DNA of 64,000 nucleotides from Hymenobacter artigasi (GTDB lineage: Bacteria > Bacteroidota > Bacteroidia > Cytophagales > Hymenobacteraceae). Position numbers and translations under genes: made by a program. Positions 44,199-51,850 of this stretch are shown here, in pieces. Below the pieces are notes generated by a model that saw nothing but the letters and a program-made list of their open reading frames with translations, was not told the origin of the DNA and did no database searches. Where the stretch lies: positions 62,001-126,000 of the forward strand of contig NZ_JAAVTK010000014.1 of the NCBI RefSeq assembly GCF_012275535.1, written 5' to 3'. How positions within the stretch are numbered: the stretch's first letter is position 1; each line of letters starts with the position of its first letter.

Positions 44199-44591
44199 GT
44201 GACGAAAGCCGACCACATCGCCTACTGGATGAATGCCGCCGCCCAGAACTGGCAGGAGGTAGGCAGCATGTTCACAGCTGGCACTTACGTGCCGTGTCTG
44301 TTCTGGGCCCACCTTACCATTGAGAAGTTGGCCAAGGCGCTCTGGGTGTAGGACAACCCCGGCGACACGCCCCCGTTTACGCACAATATTGCCCGGCTGC
44401 TGGCCGATACGACCATCGCCCTGACGCCGGCCCAGGCCACGTTTGTGCAGCAATTGAACACCTTTCAGCTGGAAGGACGTTATGAAAGCTACACGGCCAG
44501 CCTGCGCCAGCAAGCCACCCCGGCCTTCACCCAAGCGGTGCTGCAAGATGTAACCGACCTCCGCCAATGCTTACTCAATCAGCTGCCTTAG
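44199..44591 (+). pseudogene. HEPN-domain protein (toxin-type) interrupted by an amber codon
   Basis: The frame from the GTG at 44199 reads VTKADHIAYWMNAAAQNW, MFTAGTYVPCLFWAHLTIEKLAKALWV, then TAG at 44349-44351. It continues DNPGDTPPFTHNIARLLADT, LNTFQLEGRYESY and DLRQCLLNQLP to the stop at 44589-44591. This is the HEPN domain family that pairs with MNT nucleotidyltransferases; relatives usually have Lys (AAG) where the TAG lies. One base change would restore a 130-residue protein, so the break is recent, a sequencing error or suppressed. The last 25 bp overlap the nucleotidyltransferase start. Confidence 0.8.
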
Positions 44592-44926
44592 AACGGGTCA
44601 AAGCCTTCGCCGAAAGCCTCCGCAGCCATCATTTGTCGCTGCGGAAAGTCATTATGTTCGGCTCCTATGCCCGCAACGAGCAGCGGGCGTTTTCGGATAT
44701 CGACGTGGCATTGGTGGCCGACGAGTTCACCGGTTTCGGGTTTCAGGACGTGGGCCTCATCAGCAGCGCCATCATTCAGAAGCAGTTTGTCGATATCGAG
44801 CCGCACACCTTCTCGCCCGCGCAGTTCACCGACTGGAACCCCTTCGTGCAGGAAATCAAGCGCACCGGCATCGTCATCGGCGAATGGGAGCCCACCGCCC
44901 CTGATAATCGCGCCATGCAACTGTAA
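44567..44926 (+). CDS. mntA: MNT-type nucleotidyltransferase, partner of the HEPN protein
   Basis: This 119-residue minimal nucleotidyltransferase has the polymerase-beta-fold signature VIMFGSYARNEQRAFSDIDVALV (GSx10DxD) and a third acidic position in FVDIEPHTF. In known HEPN/MNT modules this protein neutralises the HEPN ribonuclease, in studied cases by adding AMP residues to it. It overlaps the HEPN frame by 25 bp, as is typical for the pair. Unlike its partner it is intact. Confidence 0.88.
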   Translation: MLTQSAALERVKAFAESLRSHHLSLRKVIMFGSYARNEQRAFSDIDVALVADEFTGFGFQDVGLISSAIIQKQFVDIEPHTFSPAQFTDWNPFVQEIKRTGIVIGEWEPTAPDNRAMQL

Positions 44927-44950
44927 TGCCCTGCGCTGCGACAGAAACAG

Positions 44951-44985
44951 CAAGAGGCTGAAGCTACGGGCGCTTCAGCCTCTTG
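44951..44985. repeat. 35-bp palindrome, right flank of the HEPN/MNT pair
   Basis: It is an exact inverted copy of 44148-44182. Here the stem extends outward to 23 bp (CAGAAACAGCAAGAGGCTGAAGC and complement, through 44994) and is followed by TTATTC, so it can also act as the terminator of the nucleotidyltransferase gene. Confidence 0.9.
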
Positions 44986-45004
44986 CTGTTTCTGTTATTC
45001 ATGT

Positions 45005-45487
45005 TTACTGAATTTTCATTGAACTGACCGCCTGTTGCGAAGCAATGTAATTCGTGTTTTGTAATGCTGGCCCATCGGCTGTATAACTGCAAAAAGCTTT
45101 GCACCTTTTTCCGCCAATTATCCAGATTTGCAACAAAGAAGAGCCTTTGCGTTCAGTGTAGTAAACAGCTTTTCGATTCGGTAAAGCAATTATTTTCGCT
45201 GTGGGATGACTTTTGATGGTGTTCTGTAATTCCTCACTAATGCTAAAATCTGGTATTGTGTCGTGCGTAGCTCGGTACGCGGATATTTGGAATGCCCAAC
45301 TTGGGTCGTGTGCCTCTGTGAAGGTGTAGATACCGTCTTCAGATTCTACTTGCCAAGATGGCGGGTAAATTAGCTTGAACCACTTATTGTCTGGTTCAAA
45401 TTGTTGCGTCTTTTGCATGTTGGAGCAGTTTGTAAGTGTAGCCGCAACGAGGAAGTAAAATGTTGGTAGAATTGTACGTTTTAACAT
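45005..45487 (-). CDS. Hypothetical low-GC lipoprotein
   Basis: This 160-residue lipoprotein (LTNC, lipidated Cys21) has a domain beginning WFKLIYPPSWQVESEDGIYTF and AHDPSWAFQISAYR. That pattern is seen in PsbP-like/DUF1795-type small beta-proteins, though no family can be named with confidence. Its DNA is distinctly less GC-rich than the surrounding genes, which suggests recent transfer. It lies between the HEPN/MNT cassette and a small possible immunity gene, in an accessory patch. Confidence 0.65.
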   Translation of the reverse strand: MLKRTILPTFYFLVAATLTNCSNMQKTQQFEPDNKWFKLIYPPSWQVESEDGIYTFTEAHDPSWAFQISAYRATHDTIPDFSISEELQNTIKSHPTAKIIALPNRKAVYYTERKGSSLLQIWIIGGKRCKAFCSYTADGPALQNTNYIASQQAVSSMKIQ

Positions 45488-45544
45488 CGCAGATATTTTG
45501 TTGAAGCCTGAAGCTGCTGATGATTCTGTCGCTTTTTCAGCCTC

Positions 45545-45835
45545 TTATTTCTTTATAAGCAGCAGCAGAATAGAATACGTTTCAGGGGCCATTCCCATGC
45601 TTTCGGCACAAACTTCTACCTGTTCGTAAAAGTCGGACGTTAGGGGAATAGCATATTCGAAAAGCCGCGTCACGATGTGCTCAAAGGCCAAGCCCCACTC
45701 CGTGTAGTCCAGATATTCTTGGGCGATGATAGAATCTCGGGCCGGCAGCCCCAGCCGTCCGGATTGAGCAAGTAGCTGCTTCACCAGCAAGCTTGCTTTA
45801 TCCTGTCCAAACCGCCCTTTTAGCCAGCGCCACAT
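45545..45835 (-). CDS. Small hypothetical protein, possibly MafI-like immunity family
   Basis: This 96-residue, mainly helical protein has a central segment AQEYLDYTEWGLAFEHIVTRLFEYAIPLTSDFYEQVEVCAESMGM. The spacing resembles small immunity-type proteins of the MafI group (alternating acidic helix, xEWGLAxExL, then xxFY). This is a visual resemblance only. No matching toxin gene is adjacent, so it could be an orphan. It sits 9 bp after the xdhB stop codon on the same strand and may be read through from the xdh operon. Confidence 0.5.
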   Translation of the reverse strand: MWRWLKGRFGQDKASLLVKQLLAQSGRLGLPARDSIIAQEYLDYTEWGLAFEHIVTRLFEYAIPLTSDFYEQVEVCAESMGMAPETYSILLLLIKK

Positions 45836-45843
45836 AAATCCAG

Positions 45844-48135
45844 CTAATTAGCTGTTGCCACCGTAGCCGAGGGTTCATGAGCAAATTCCGGGTACAAGCT
45901 TACCAGCACCTTTTCCGGCGTGAGCGGGGCGGAGAAGGGCAGCGCCGTGTGGCCCTGGAAGGCCCGCACCGCGTCGCGCAGGGCGAAGTAGGTGCCGATG
46001 CCGTACATGAGCGGCGGCTCGCCCACGGCCTTGGAGCGCAGGATGGCCTTGGGGTGGCCCGGCGTGTCGAGGAAATGCACGTCGAGCACCCGGGGGGCGG
46101 CGTAGATGTCGGGGATTTTATAGCTGTTGAGCGAGTTGCTGAGCAGGCGGCCCTCGGCGTTGTAGGCCACTTCTTCCATGGTCATCCAGCCGATGCCCTG
46201 CACCGCGCCGCCCTCAATCTGGCCCCGGTCGATGACGGGGTTGAAGCTCTGGCCGAAATCGTGGGCAATGCGCAGGGCATCCACGGTGTAGGTGCCGCGC
46301 AGGCAGTCCACCGTTACGCTGGTGAGGGCCGTGCCGTACACGTGGTAGGCGAAGGGGTGGCCGGTGTTGGTGGTGGCGTCGAAATGCAGGTCGGGGGTGG
46401 CGTAGTGGGCGTTTTCGGTGAGGGCCACGCGCTTCCAGAAGGCCGACGACACCAGCTTCTCCCAGTTGGTTTCGGCGGGCACGCCGGCGGCCAGCACCTG
46501 CTCGTCATGTATTTCCAGGCCCTCGTAGTTGAGCGTGTACTCGAGGCAGGCGTGGCGCAGCAGCCGCTCGCGCAGGGCGGCGCAGGCCATTTCGGTGGCC
46601 TTGCCGTTGAGGTCGGCGGTGGCGCTGGCGGCGCTGGGCGAGGTGTTGGCCACGCGGGTGGTGTTGGTGGTTTCGATTTTGATGCGCGAAATCGAGATGC
46701 CCAGCGTGCGGGCCGCCACCTGCGCGATTTTCGTGTTCACGCCCTGGCCCATCTCCACCGCGCCCGTGCTGATGCCCACCGAGCCGTCGGAGTAGATGTG
46801 CACCAGCGCCCGCGTCTGGTTCATGGGCGTTTTGGTGAACGAGATGCCGAAGCAAATCGGCATCACCGCCAGGCCCTTCTTCTTCAGCTTGTTGGTCTGG
46901 TTGAACTGCTCTACCTCGGCCCGCATCCCGGCCAGGTCGAACTGCTGCGCGGCCGTGTCCCAGGCCTGCTCGGCGTGGCACATTTCGGCCGGTTGCCGGT
47001 ACGAGAACAGGTCGCCCTCGCGCAGCAGGTTCCGGCGCTGCAGCTTGCTGGCCGGCACGCCCAGCTCCTCGGCCGCCTTGGCCAGGGCCGACTCTATCAC
47101 GAACATGCCCTGCGGCCCGCCGAAGCCCCGGAAGGCCGTATTGGGCGGCAGGTTGGTGCGGCACGAAAAGGCCGTGGCCGTCACGTTGGGTATGAAATAG
47201 GCGTTGGTGGCGTGGAAGAGCGTGCGCTCCAGCACGGCCGGCGAGAGGTCGGCCGCCGCGCCCGCGTTCTGGTAGAAGGTGACTTCGTAGGCCACGATTT
47301 TGAGGTCGGCATCGAAGCCGATTTTGAAATCGGACGAGTAGGGGTGGCGCTTGCCGGTCATGCGCATGTCGGCCATGCGGTCGAGCACCAGCTTCACCGG
47401 CTTCTTGGTGAGGAAGGCGCCCAGCGCGGCCAGCGCGCCCCAGGGCGTGGCCTGGTCTTCCTTGCCCCCGAACCCGCCCCCGAGGCGCGTCACGTCCACT
47501 TCTACCTGGTGCATGCCCAGGCCCAGCACGTGGGCCGTGTGGCGCTGCACGGCCGTGGGCCCCTGGGTCGAGGAAATCATGCGCACCCCGCCCATCTCGG
47601 TGGGGAAGGCGTACGCGCCCTGCGTTTCGATGTACAGATGCTCCTGCCCGCCACTCTCGGCCACGCCCTCAAAGACGTGCGCGCACGAAGCCCAGGCCGC
47701 CTGCGAATCGCCAATTTTGAAAGTGCGCGGTGGCACAATCAGCTCCCCCTGCGCGGCCGCCACCCGCGGGTCGGTGATGATGGGCAACGGGTCGATTTCG
47801 ACTTTGATGAGCTTGAGGGCGGCGTGGGCCTGCGCCTCAGTGCGGGCCAGCACCAGCGCCACCGGCTGCCCCCGGAAATGCACGTGCCCCTCGGCCAGCA
47901 GCGGCTCATCGGCCACGATGCCACCAATCTGGTTGATGCCCGGAATGTCCTGGGCCGTGAGCACCCGCGCCACGCCGGGCGCCAGCAGCGCGGCGCTGAA
48001 ATCGAGGCTGCGGAGCACGCCGTGGGCCAGCGGGCTTTCAAACACGGCCGCGTACAGGGTGCCCTGCTGCACGGGTACGTCGTCGAGGTACTGCGATTCG
48101 CCGCGCACGTGGCGGTTGGGGTCGAGGTGGTTCAT
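45844..48135 (-). CDS. xdhB: Xanthine dehydrogenase, molybdopterin-binding subunit
   Basis: This 763-residue subunit of the xanthine oxidase family opens with NRHVRGESQYLDDV. The molybdopterin-loop motif RLGGGFGGKEDQ spans residues 218-228. Substrate-channel and cofactor segments include CRTNLPPNTAFRGFGGPQG, VEMGQGVNTKIAQVAA and the conserved Glu706 in VGEPPLMYGIG, the catalytic base. With XdhA it oxidises hypoxanthine and xanthine to urate, feeding PuuD. It lies downstream of xdhA on the same strand, with a palindromic repeat between. Its C-terminal region has a degraded look-alike at about 44.0 kb. Confidence 0.93.
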   Translation of the reverse strand: MNHLDPNRHVRGESQYLDDVPVQQGTLYAAVFESPLAHGVLRSLDFSAALLAPGVARVLTAQDIPGINQIGGIVADEPLLAEGHVHFRGQPVALVLARTEAQAHAALKLIKVEIDPLPIITDPRVAAAQGELIVPPRTFKIGDSQAAWASCAHVFEGVAESGGQEHLYIETQGAYAFPTEMGGVRMISSTQGPTAVQRHTAHVLGLGMHQVEVDVTRLGGGFGGKEDQATPWGALAALGAFLTKKPVKLVLDRMADMRMTGKRHPYSSDFKIGFDADLKIVAYEVTFYQNAGAAADLSPAVLERTLFHATNAYFIPNVTATAFSCRTNLPPNTAFRGFGGPQGMFVIESALAKAAEELGVPASKLQRRNLLREGDLFSYRQPAEMCHAEQAWDTAAQQFDLAGMRAEVEQFNQTNKLKKKGLAVMPICFGISFTKTPMNQTRALVHIYSDGSVGISTGAVEMGQGVNTKIAQVAARTLGISISRIKIETTNTTRVANTSPSAASATADLNGKATEMACAALRERLLRHACLEYTLNYEGLEIHDEQVLAAGVPAETNWEKLVSSAFWKRVALTENAHYATPDLHFDATTNTGHPFAYHVYGTALTSVTVDCLRGTYTVDALRIAHDFGQSFNPVIDRGQIEGGAVQGIGWMTMEEVAYNAEGRLLSNSLNSYKIPDIYAAPRVLDVHFLDTPGHPKAILRSKAVGEPPLMYGIGTYFALRDAVRAFQGHTALPFSAPLTPEKVLVSLYPEFAHEPSATVATAN

Positions 48136-48156
48136 GGTGGGGTTTCGTTCTGGCGT

Positions 48157-48279
48157 TCACCTCACCCCCTGACCCCCTCTCCCGTGGAGAGGGGGCACCG
48201 GCCATGCTCCTGACGAAAATCTTGTGGAAATCGTCAGGCTCCCCCTCTCCGCGGGAGAGGGGGCCGGGGGGTGAGGTGA
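48157..48279. repeat. TCACCTCACCCCCTGACCCC-type palindromic repeat between xdhA and xdhB
   Basis: The arms start TCACCTCACCCCCTGACC and end CCGGGGGGTGAGGTGA, with an internal GACGAAAATC / GATTTCGTC pair. It is the same family as 28091-28195 and the outer part of 31693-31864. Confidence 0.88.
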
Positions 48280-48305
48280 GCCGTGGAGGGCGTCTCTCTG
48301 TAAAT

Positions 48306-49853
48306 TTAAATCAATTCATCCACTGCCAGTTCCGGCGCGAACTCCAGGAAATGTGCCCACAGCAGCTGACGCAGCAGCAGGCGCTTGTAGTCGGCGGTGC
48401 CGCGCACGTCGGAAATCGGGCTGATTTCTTCCTGCATCACGGCGTTGGCGGCGGTCAGGGTTTCGGCCGTGAGCTCGCGGCCCACCAAAAACTCGCTGGT
48501 GCGGGCCAGCAGCAGGGGCACCGGCCCCACGCCACCCGCCGACACGCGGGCTGCCTGGATGATGCCGTTGTCGACCCGCAGCCAGGCGGCAGAATTCACG
48601 CTGGCAATGTCGAGGTGGGTGCGCTTGGAGACTTTCTCGAAGTGGAAGAAGTCGTCGGCCAGCGGGGCGGGGAAGCTGATGTCGGTGACCTGCTCGTCGG
48701 CCGCTTTCGCCAGCTTTTTGTAGCCCAGGTAGAGGTCGGGCAGGGCCAGCTCGCGGGTGTGGCCGGCCGCATCGAGCAGCGTGACGGACGCGCCCAGGGC
48801 CAGGAACATAATGGTGAGGTCGCCGATGGGTGAACCGTTGATGAAGTTGCCGGCTACGGTGCCCATGTTGCGGATGGGCGTGCTGCTCACCAGCTTCAGA
48901 TACTGCGGCAGCTTGGGCAGCAGTCCGCGCAGGAGGTCCGATTCAAGCAGCTGGCTGGCCGTGGTGGCCGCGCCCAGCACCACGCGGCCGGTGGTTTCGT
49001 GGCGAATGCCGCGCCGGCCGGGCTGGTCGAAAATCAGGCGCACGCCGGGCTGCTCACGCAGCTCTTCCAGGCGCTGTACCAGCAAATCAGTACCGCCGCC
49101 CACGAGGGGGTGGGTGAAGGGGGCCGGGGTGGCGTGGCCGTGGTCGTTCTGACTTTGGGCGTGGCCGTTGGGCGTGGTCGAAACGGCGCTGCCGCCGTTG
49201 GCGTGGGGCGTGGCGGCGGCGGCAACTGATGCGACAACAGAAGCTTCAGCAGCTTGCGGGGCGGCGGGGCGCAAAGCAGCCAGCTGGGCGGGAATGCTGG
49301 CAAAGTAGCCGGGCACGTATTGCTTCTCGCTCAGCCAGGCCAAGGTGTTTTCCGTGGGGCGGGTGGCAAGGTCGGCGGTGAGTTTGGCGGCGGCGCGCTC
49401 CAGGCTCTTGTAGCCCGTACAGCGGCAGATGTTGCCGTCGATGGCCGCGATGGTGTTTTTATCCGTGGCTGGCTCGCTGCTCAGGCTGTGGCCGGTGAGC
49501 GACATCACGAAGCCCACCGTGCAGAAGCCGCACTGCGAGCCGCCCTCGTCCACGATGGCCTGCTGCACGGGCGTGAGCTGGCTGCCGGCCGCGTTGATGC
49601 CTTCAACCGTGACGATGTGCTTGCCGGCGGCGTTGCCCAGCGGCGTGAGGCAGCTGGTCATGCTTTGGTAGTTCACCGTCTGGCCGTCGGCCGCTAGCTC
49701 GCCCACCAGTACGGTGCAGGCCCCGCAGTCGCCCTCGCGGCAGCCGATTTTAGTGCCTTTCAGCTGCTCGTGGTAGCGCACGAAATCGAGCAGGGCGCTG
49801 GCCGGGGCCTCGCTGGTGCGAATGGGCTGGTCGTTGAGGAAGAACTTTATCAT
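48306..49853 (-). CDS. xdhA: Xanthine dehydrogenase, iron-sulphur and FAD subunit
   Basis: This is a 515-residue subunit starting at the ATG at 49853 (MIKFFLNDQPIRTSEAP); an upstream in-frame ATG lies in a palindromic repeat. The plant-ferredoxin cluster uses Cys38, 43, 46 and 68 (GCREGDCGACTVL). The second cluster uses Cys108, 111, 143 and 145 (QCGFCTVGF, CRCTGYKS). The FAD domain begins near 180 and has VGGGTDLLVQRL at 251-262, followed by FINGSPIGDL and the C-terminal CO-dehydrogenase-flavoprotein-like domain. About 50 residues (200-248) form an unusual Ala/Pro/His/Asn-rich insert just before the FAD motif. It transfers electrons from the XdhB molybdenum centre to NAD or another acceptor. 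Confidence 0.92.
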   Translation of the reverse strand: MIKFFLNDQPIRTSEAPASALLDFVRYHEQLKGTKIGCREGDCGACTVLVGELAADGQTVNYQSMTSCLTPLGNAAGKHIVTVEGINAAGSQLTPVQQAIVDEGGSQCGFCTVGFVMSLTGHSLSSEPATDKNTIAAIDGNICRCTGYKSLERAAAKLTADLATRPTENTLAWLSEKQYVPGYFASIPAQLAALRPAAPQAAEASVVASVAAAATPHANGGSAVSTTPNGHAQSQNDHGHATPAPFTHPLVGGGTDLLVQRLEELREQPGVRLIFDQPGRRGIRHETTGRVVLGAATTASQLLESDLLRGLLPKLPQYLKLVSSTPIRNMGTVAGNFINGSPIGDLTIMFLALGASVTLLDAAGHTRELALPDLYLGYKKLAKAADEQVTDISFPAPLADDFFHFEKVSKRTHLDIASVNSAAWLRVDNGIIQAARVSAGGVGPVPLLLARTSEFLVGRELTAETLTAANAVMQEEISPISDVRGTADYKRLLLRQLLWAHFLEFAPELAVDELI

Positions 49854-49873
49854 GGTTAGTGCTTGGTGCGTCC

Positions 49874-49990
49874 CTGTCATCCTGAGCGGAGCGAAGGACC
49901 TTATCACGCCTGACCAGTTTGCAGTAAATAAATTGATTACCGCAAATCGTCCTTCGGTGATAAGGTCCTTCGCTGCGCTCAGGATGACAG
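49874..49990. repeat. GTCATCCTGAGC palindromic repeat, copy 2
   Basis: 34-bp arms 49874-49907 and 49957-49990 (CTGTCATCCTGAGCGGAGCG... and complement) match except at one position. It lies between the guanine deaminase and xdhA genes and overlaps a false upstream extension of xdhA. Confidence 0.92.
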
Positions 49991-50000
49991 ACGATTTACA

Positions 50001-50477
50001 TTAATACTCCGTCTTGCCTTCCAGTTCCGTCCAGGCCCGGAACCCGGCCAGCGCCTCATCGCGCAGCAGCTGCGTCATAGGCAATTTACGGCCTTCCATG
50101 GGCCGGTCCAGTTCTTCATAGATGAACTGGTCGTCGAAGCCAATTGCAGCCGCGTCCGTCTTAGTGTTGCCGTAAAACACGCGGCGCGGGCGGGCCCAAT
50201 AGATGGCGCCCAGGCACATGGGGCAGGGCTCGCAGCTGGTGTACAGGTCGCAGCCGTCGAGCTGGAAAGTGCCCAGCGCTTTGCAGGCTTTGCGGATGGC
50301 ATCGACTTCGGCGTGGCAGGTGGGGTCGTGGGTGGTGGTGACCTGGTTGAAGCCGCGGGCAATGATTTTACCGTCCTTTACCACCACTGCGCCGAAGGGA
50401 CCGCCGTGGCCGGCCTTCATCTGGTCGATGGACAGGCGAATGGCTTCGCGCATGAATTCGGGGTTGGGAGCTTCCAT
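50001..50477 (-). CDS. guaD: Guanine deaminase (cytidine-deaminase fold)
   Basis: This 158-residue zinc-dependent deaminase has His55 and Glu57 in CHAEVDAI and Cys85/Cys88 in SCEPCPMCLGAIYWAR. The N-terminal region PEFMREAIRLSIDQMKAGHGGPFGAVVVKDG and the C-terminal DDQFIYEEL match the GuaD branch rather than tRNA adenosine deaminases. It converts guanine to xanthine, the substrate of the adjacent XdhA/XdhB, and lies upstream of xdhA on the same strand. The start at 50477 is chosen because the preceding codons have no family similarity. Confidence 0.88.
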   Translation of the reverse strand: MEAPNPEFMREAIRLSIDQMKAGHGGPFGAVVVKDGKIIARGFNQVTTTHDPTCHAEVDAIRKACKALGTFQLDGCDLYTSCEPCPMCLGAIYWARPRRVFYGNTKTDAAAIGFDDQFIYEELDRPMEGRKLPMTQLLRDEALAGFRAWTELEGKTEY

Positions 50478-50616
50478 GGGTGGGGCGGAAAAGGTGGGCG
50501 GCAGCAGCTGCGTAAAGTTTTGAAAAACGGGCAACAAAGAAAGCCACAGAAAGCCACATTCTGCGGCGGGTGTCCCGATGAAGCCCGCCATGCCGCCCAC
50601 CAGACGGCGGTGGGCA

Positions 50617-50657
50617 AAAGAAAAGCGGTGCCGCATCCGGAAGATGCAGCACCGCTT
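50617..50657 (-). terminator. Terminator of the outer-membrane lipoprotein gene
   Basis: Read on the minus strand, AAGCGGTGC pairs with GCACCGCTT (with an inner GCATC/GATGC stem) and is followed by TTCTTTT, 25 bp after the stop codon. Confidence 0.75.
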
Positions 50658-50681
50658 CGGGGTAGCCGGAGCCTGCGCGGC

Positions 50682-51617
50682 CTACTTCGTGAAATTAGGA
50701 ATGCGCAGCTGGAAGCCCAGCGAGGGCACCACCGTAATGCCACTCAGCGAGGTGCTTTGGCCATTGAGGAGGGCGTAGTCGCCGTAGTTCTGGTAGAAAA
50801 GCGACACGGCCGGGATGACGTAGAAATACCGATAGCCCAGCTTCAGATTGACAAAGCCGCCGAACGAGGAGAAGTTGCGGCTTTGCAGCGGCAGCTCGGG
50901 CACTTGGACCGAGCCATTATAGATTTTGGTGGGCGCGAAGCCGTAGCTCACCCAGCTATGGGCGTACACCAGGCCGTAGCTGATGGCCCCGATTTCCTCC
51001 TCCGGCCCAAACGACTGGCTGAAGGTGAGCGGGATAAGCAGGTCGTTGCGGTTGGCCCGGAAATTCAGCACCGAGTTGATATCGGACAGGAAGGGCAGGC
51101 TGGGCAGCTTGGCCCGCTGGGTAGCAAACTGCAGGCCGATGCTGGCATACGTGGTGCCGCTCACCGCGCCCCGGCCGGGGTTTTCGGGGGTGCCGGTGGG
51201 CCCGAGTAGCTGGTACTGCGCATCAAAAACGTGCGAGCCGAAAGCGTACTTATAGCCAGCATCGAGGCGCGGCACAATGCCGTAGCGGATGCTGAGGTCG
51301 GCGGTGGGCTGCACCGGGTCGAGGATGTAGGCCAGGGCAGCGGCCTGCAGCTGGGTGGTGGCCTCGGTGTAGTCTACTTTTTGCTGGCTGGCGGCCTGGC
51401 TGGCGGCTTCCTTCACCGCGCTGCTGGCTTTGGCCAGGGGGGCCGTAGCTACGTTAAAGCCCTGGTTGTAGCCCACCCGAAACTCGCCCTGGGGCGTGAC
51501 TTTGCCGGTGGCGATGATGGCACGCGGGGCCGAGCAGGCGGTGGCCAGTAGGAGGGAGCCAGCGGCCAAAGCAGCGCCCCAGGGCCGGAAGCTGGAGCGT
51601 AAAAAAGCGGTATTCAT
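50682..51617 (-). CDS. Outer-membrane barrel lipoprotein of unknown function
   Basis: This 311-residue protein starts at the ATG at 51617 (MNTAFLRSSFRPWGAAL), with lipobox LLATAC (Cys28). Residues about 30-95 include an Ala/Gln-rich helical stretch (AKASSAVKEAASQAASQQK). From about 100 on, amphipathic strands with aromatic ends dominate (DLSIRYGIVPRLDAGYKYAFG, GYRYFYVIPAVSLFYQNYG, PSLGFQLRIPNF). This is the pattern of a small outer-membrane barrel. It has no recognisable family or operon partner. An upstream in-frame ATG at 51740 precedes residues that look random. Confidence 0.65.
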   Translation of the reverse strand: MNTAFLRSSFRPWGAALAAGSLLLATACSAPRAIIATGKVTPQGEFRVGYNQGFNVATAPLAKASSAVKEAASQAASQQKVDYTEATTQLQAAALAYILDPVQPTADLSIRYGIVPRLDAGYKYAFGSHVFDAQYQLLGPTGTPENPGRGAVSGTTYASIGLQFATQRAKLPSLPFLSDINSVLNFRANRNDLLIPLTFSQSFGPEEEIGAISYGLVYAHSWVSYGFAPTKIYNGSVQVPELPLQSRNFSSFGGFVNLKLGYRYFYVIPAVSLFYQNYGDYALLNGQSTSLSGITVVPSLGFQLRIPNFTK

Positions 51618-51850
51618 AGATGAGCAATGAAGAGGTTGTAGCGGCGTAAACGAAAACCGCGCCGAAAAGTCGGAACCCGGCCCGGCAGGCAGGTGTATGG
51701 TAAACGCGTGATTGCAGTAGTTGTCCTTCCGACATTCCACGCATCAAGTGGAGAGAGGAATCCGGGTAAAAGTAAGTGAACAGCTTTTTTCTGGCTCTAC
51801 CTGCTTCGGAATGACAAATTTCTGTTTAAAAAGCCTTTCAAAATCTGCTT

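Noticed and set aside
45877..48213. 778-codon open frame antisense to xdhB
   Set aside because: A shadow of the GC-rich xdhB gene, lacking any family motif or start context.
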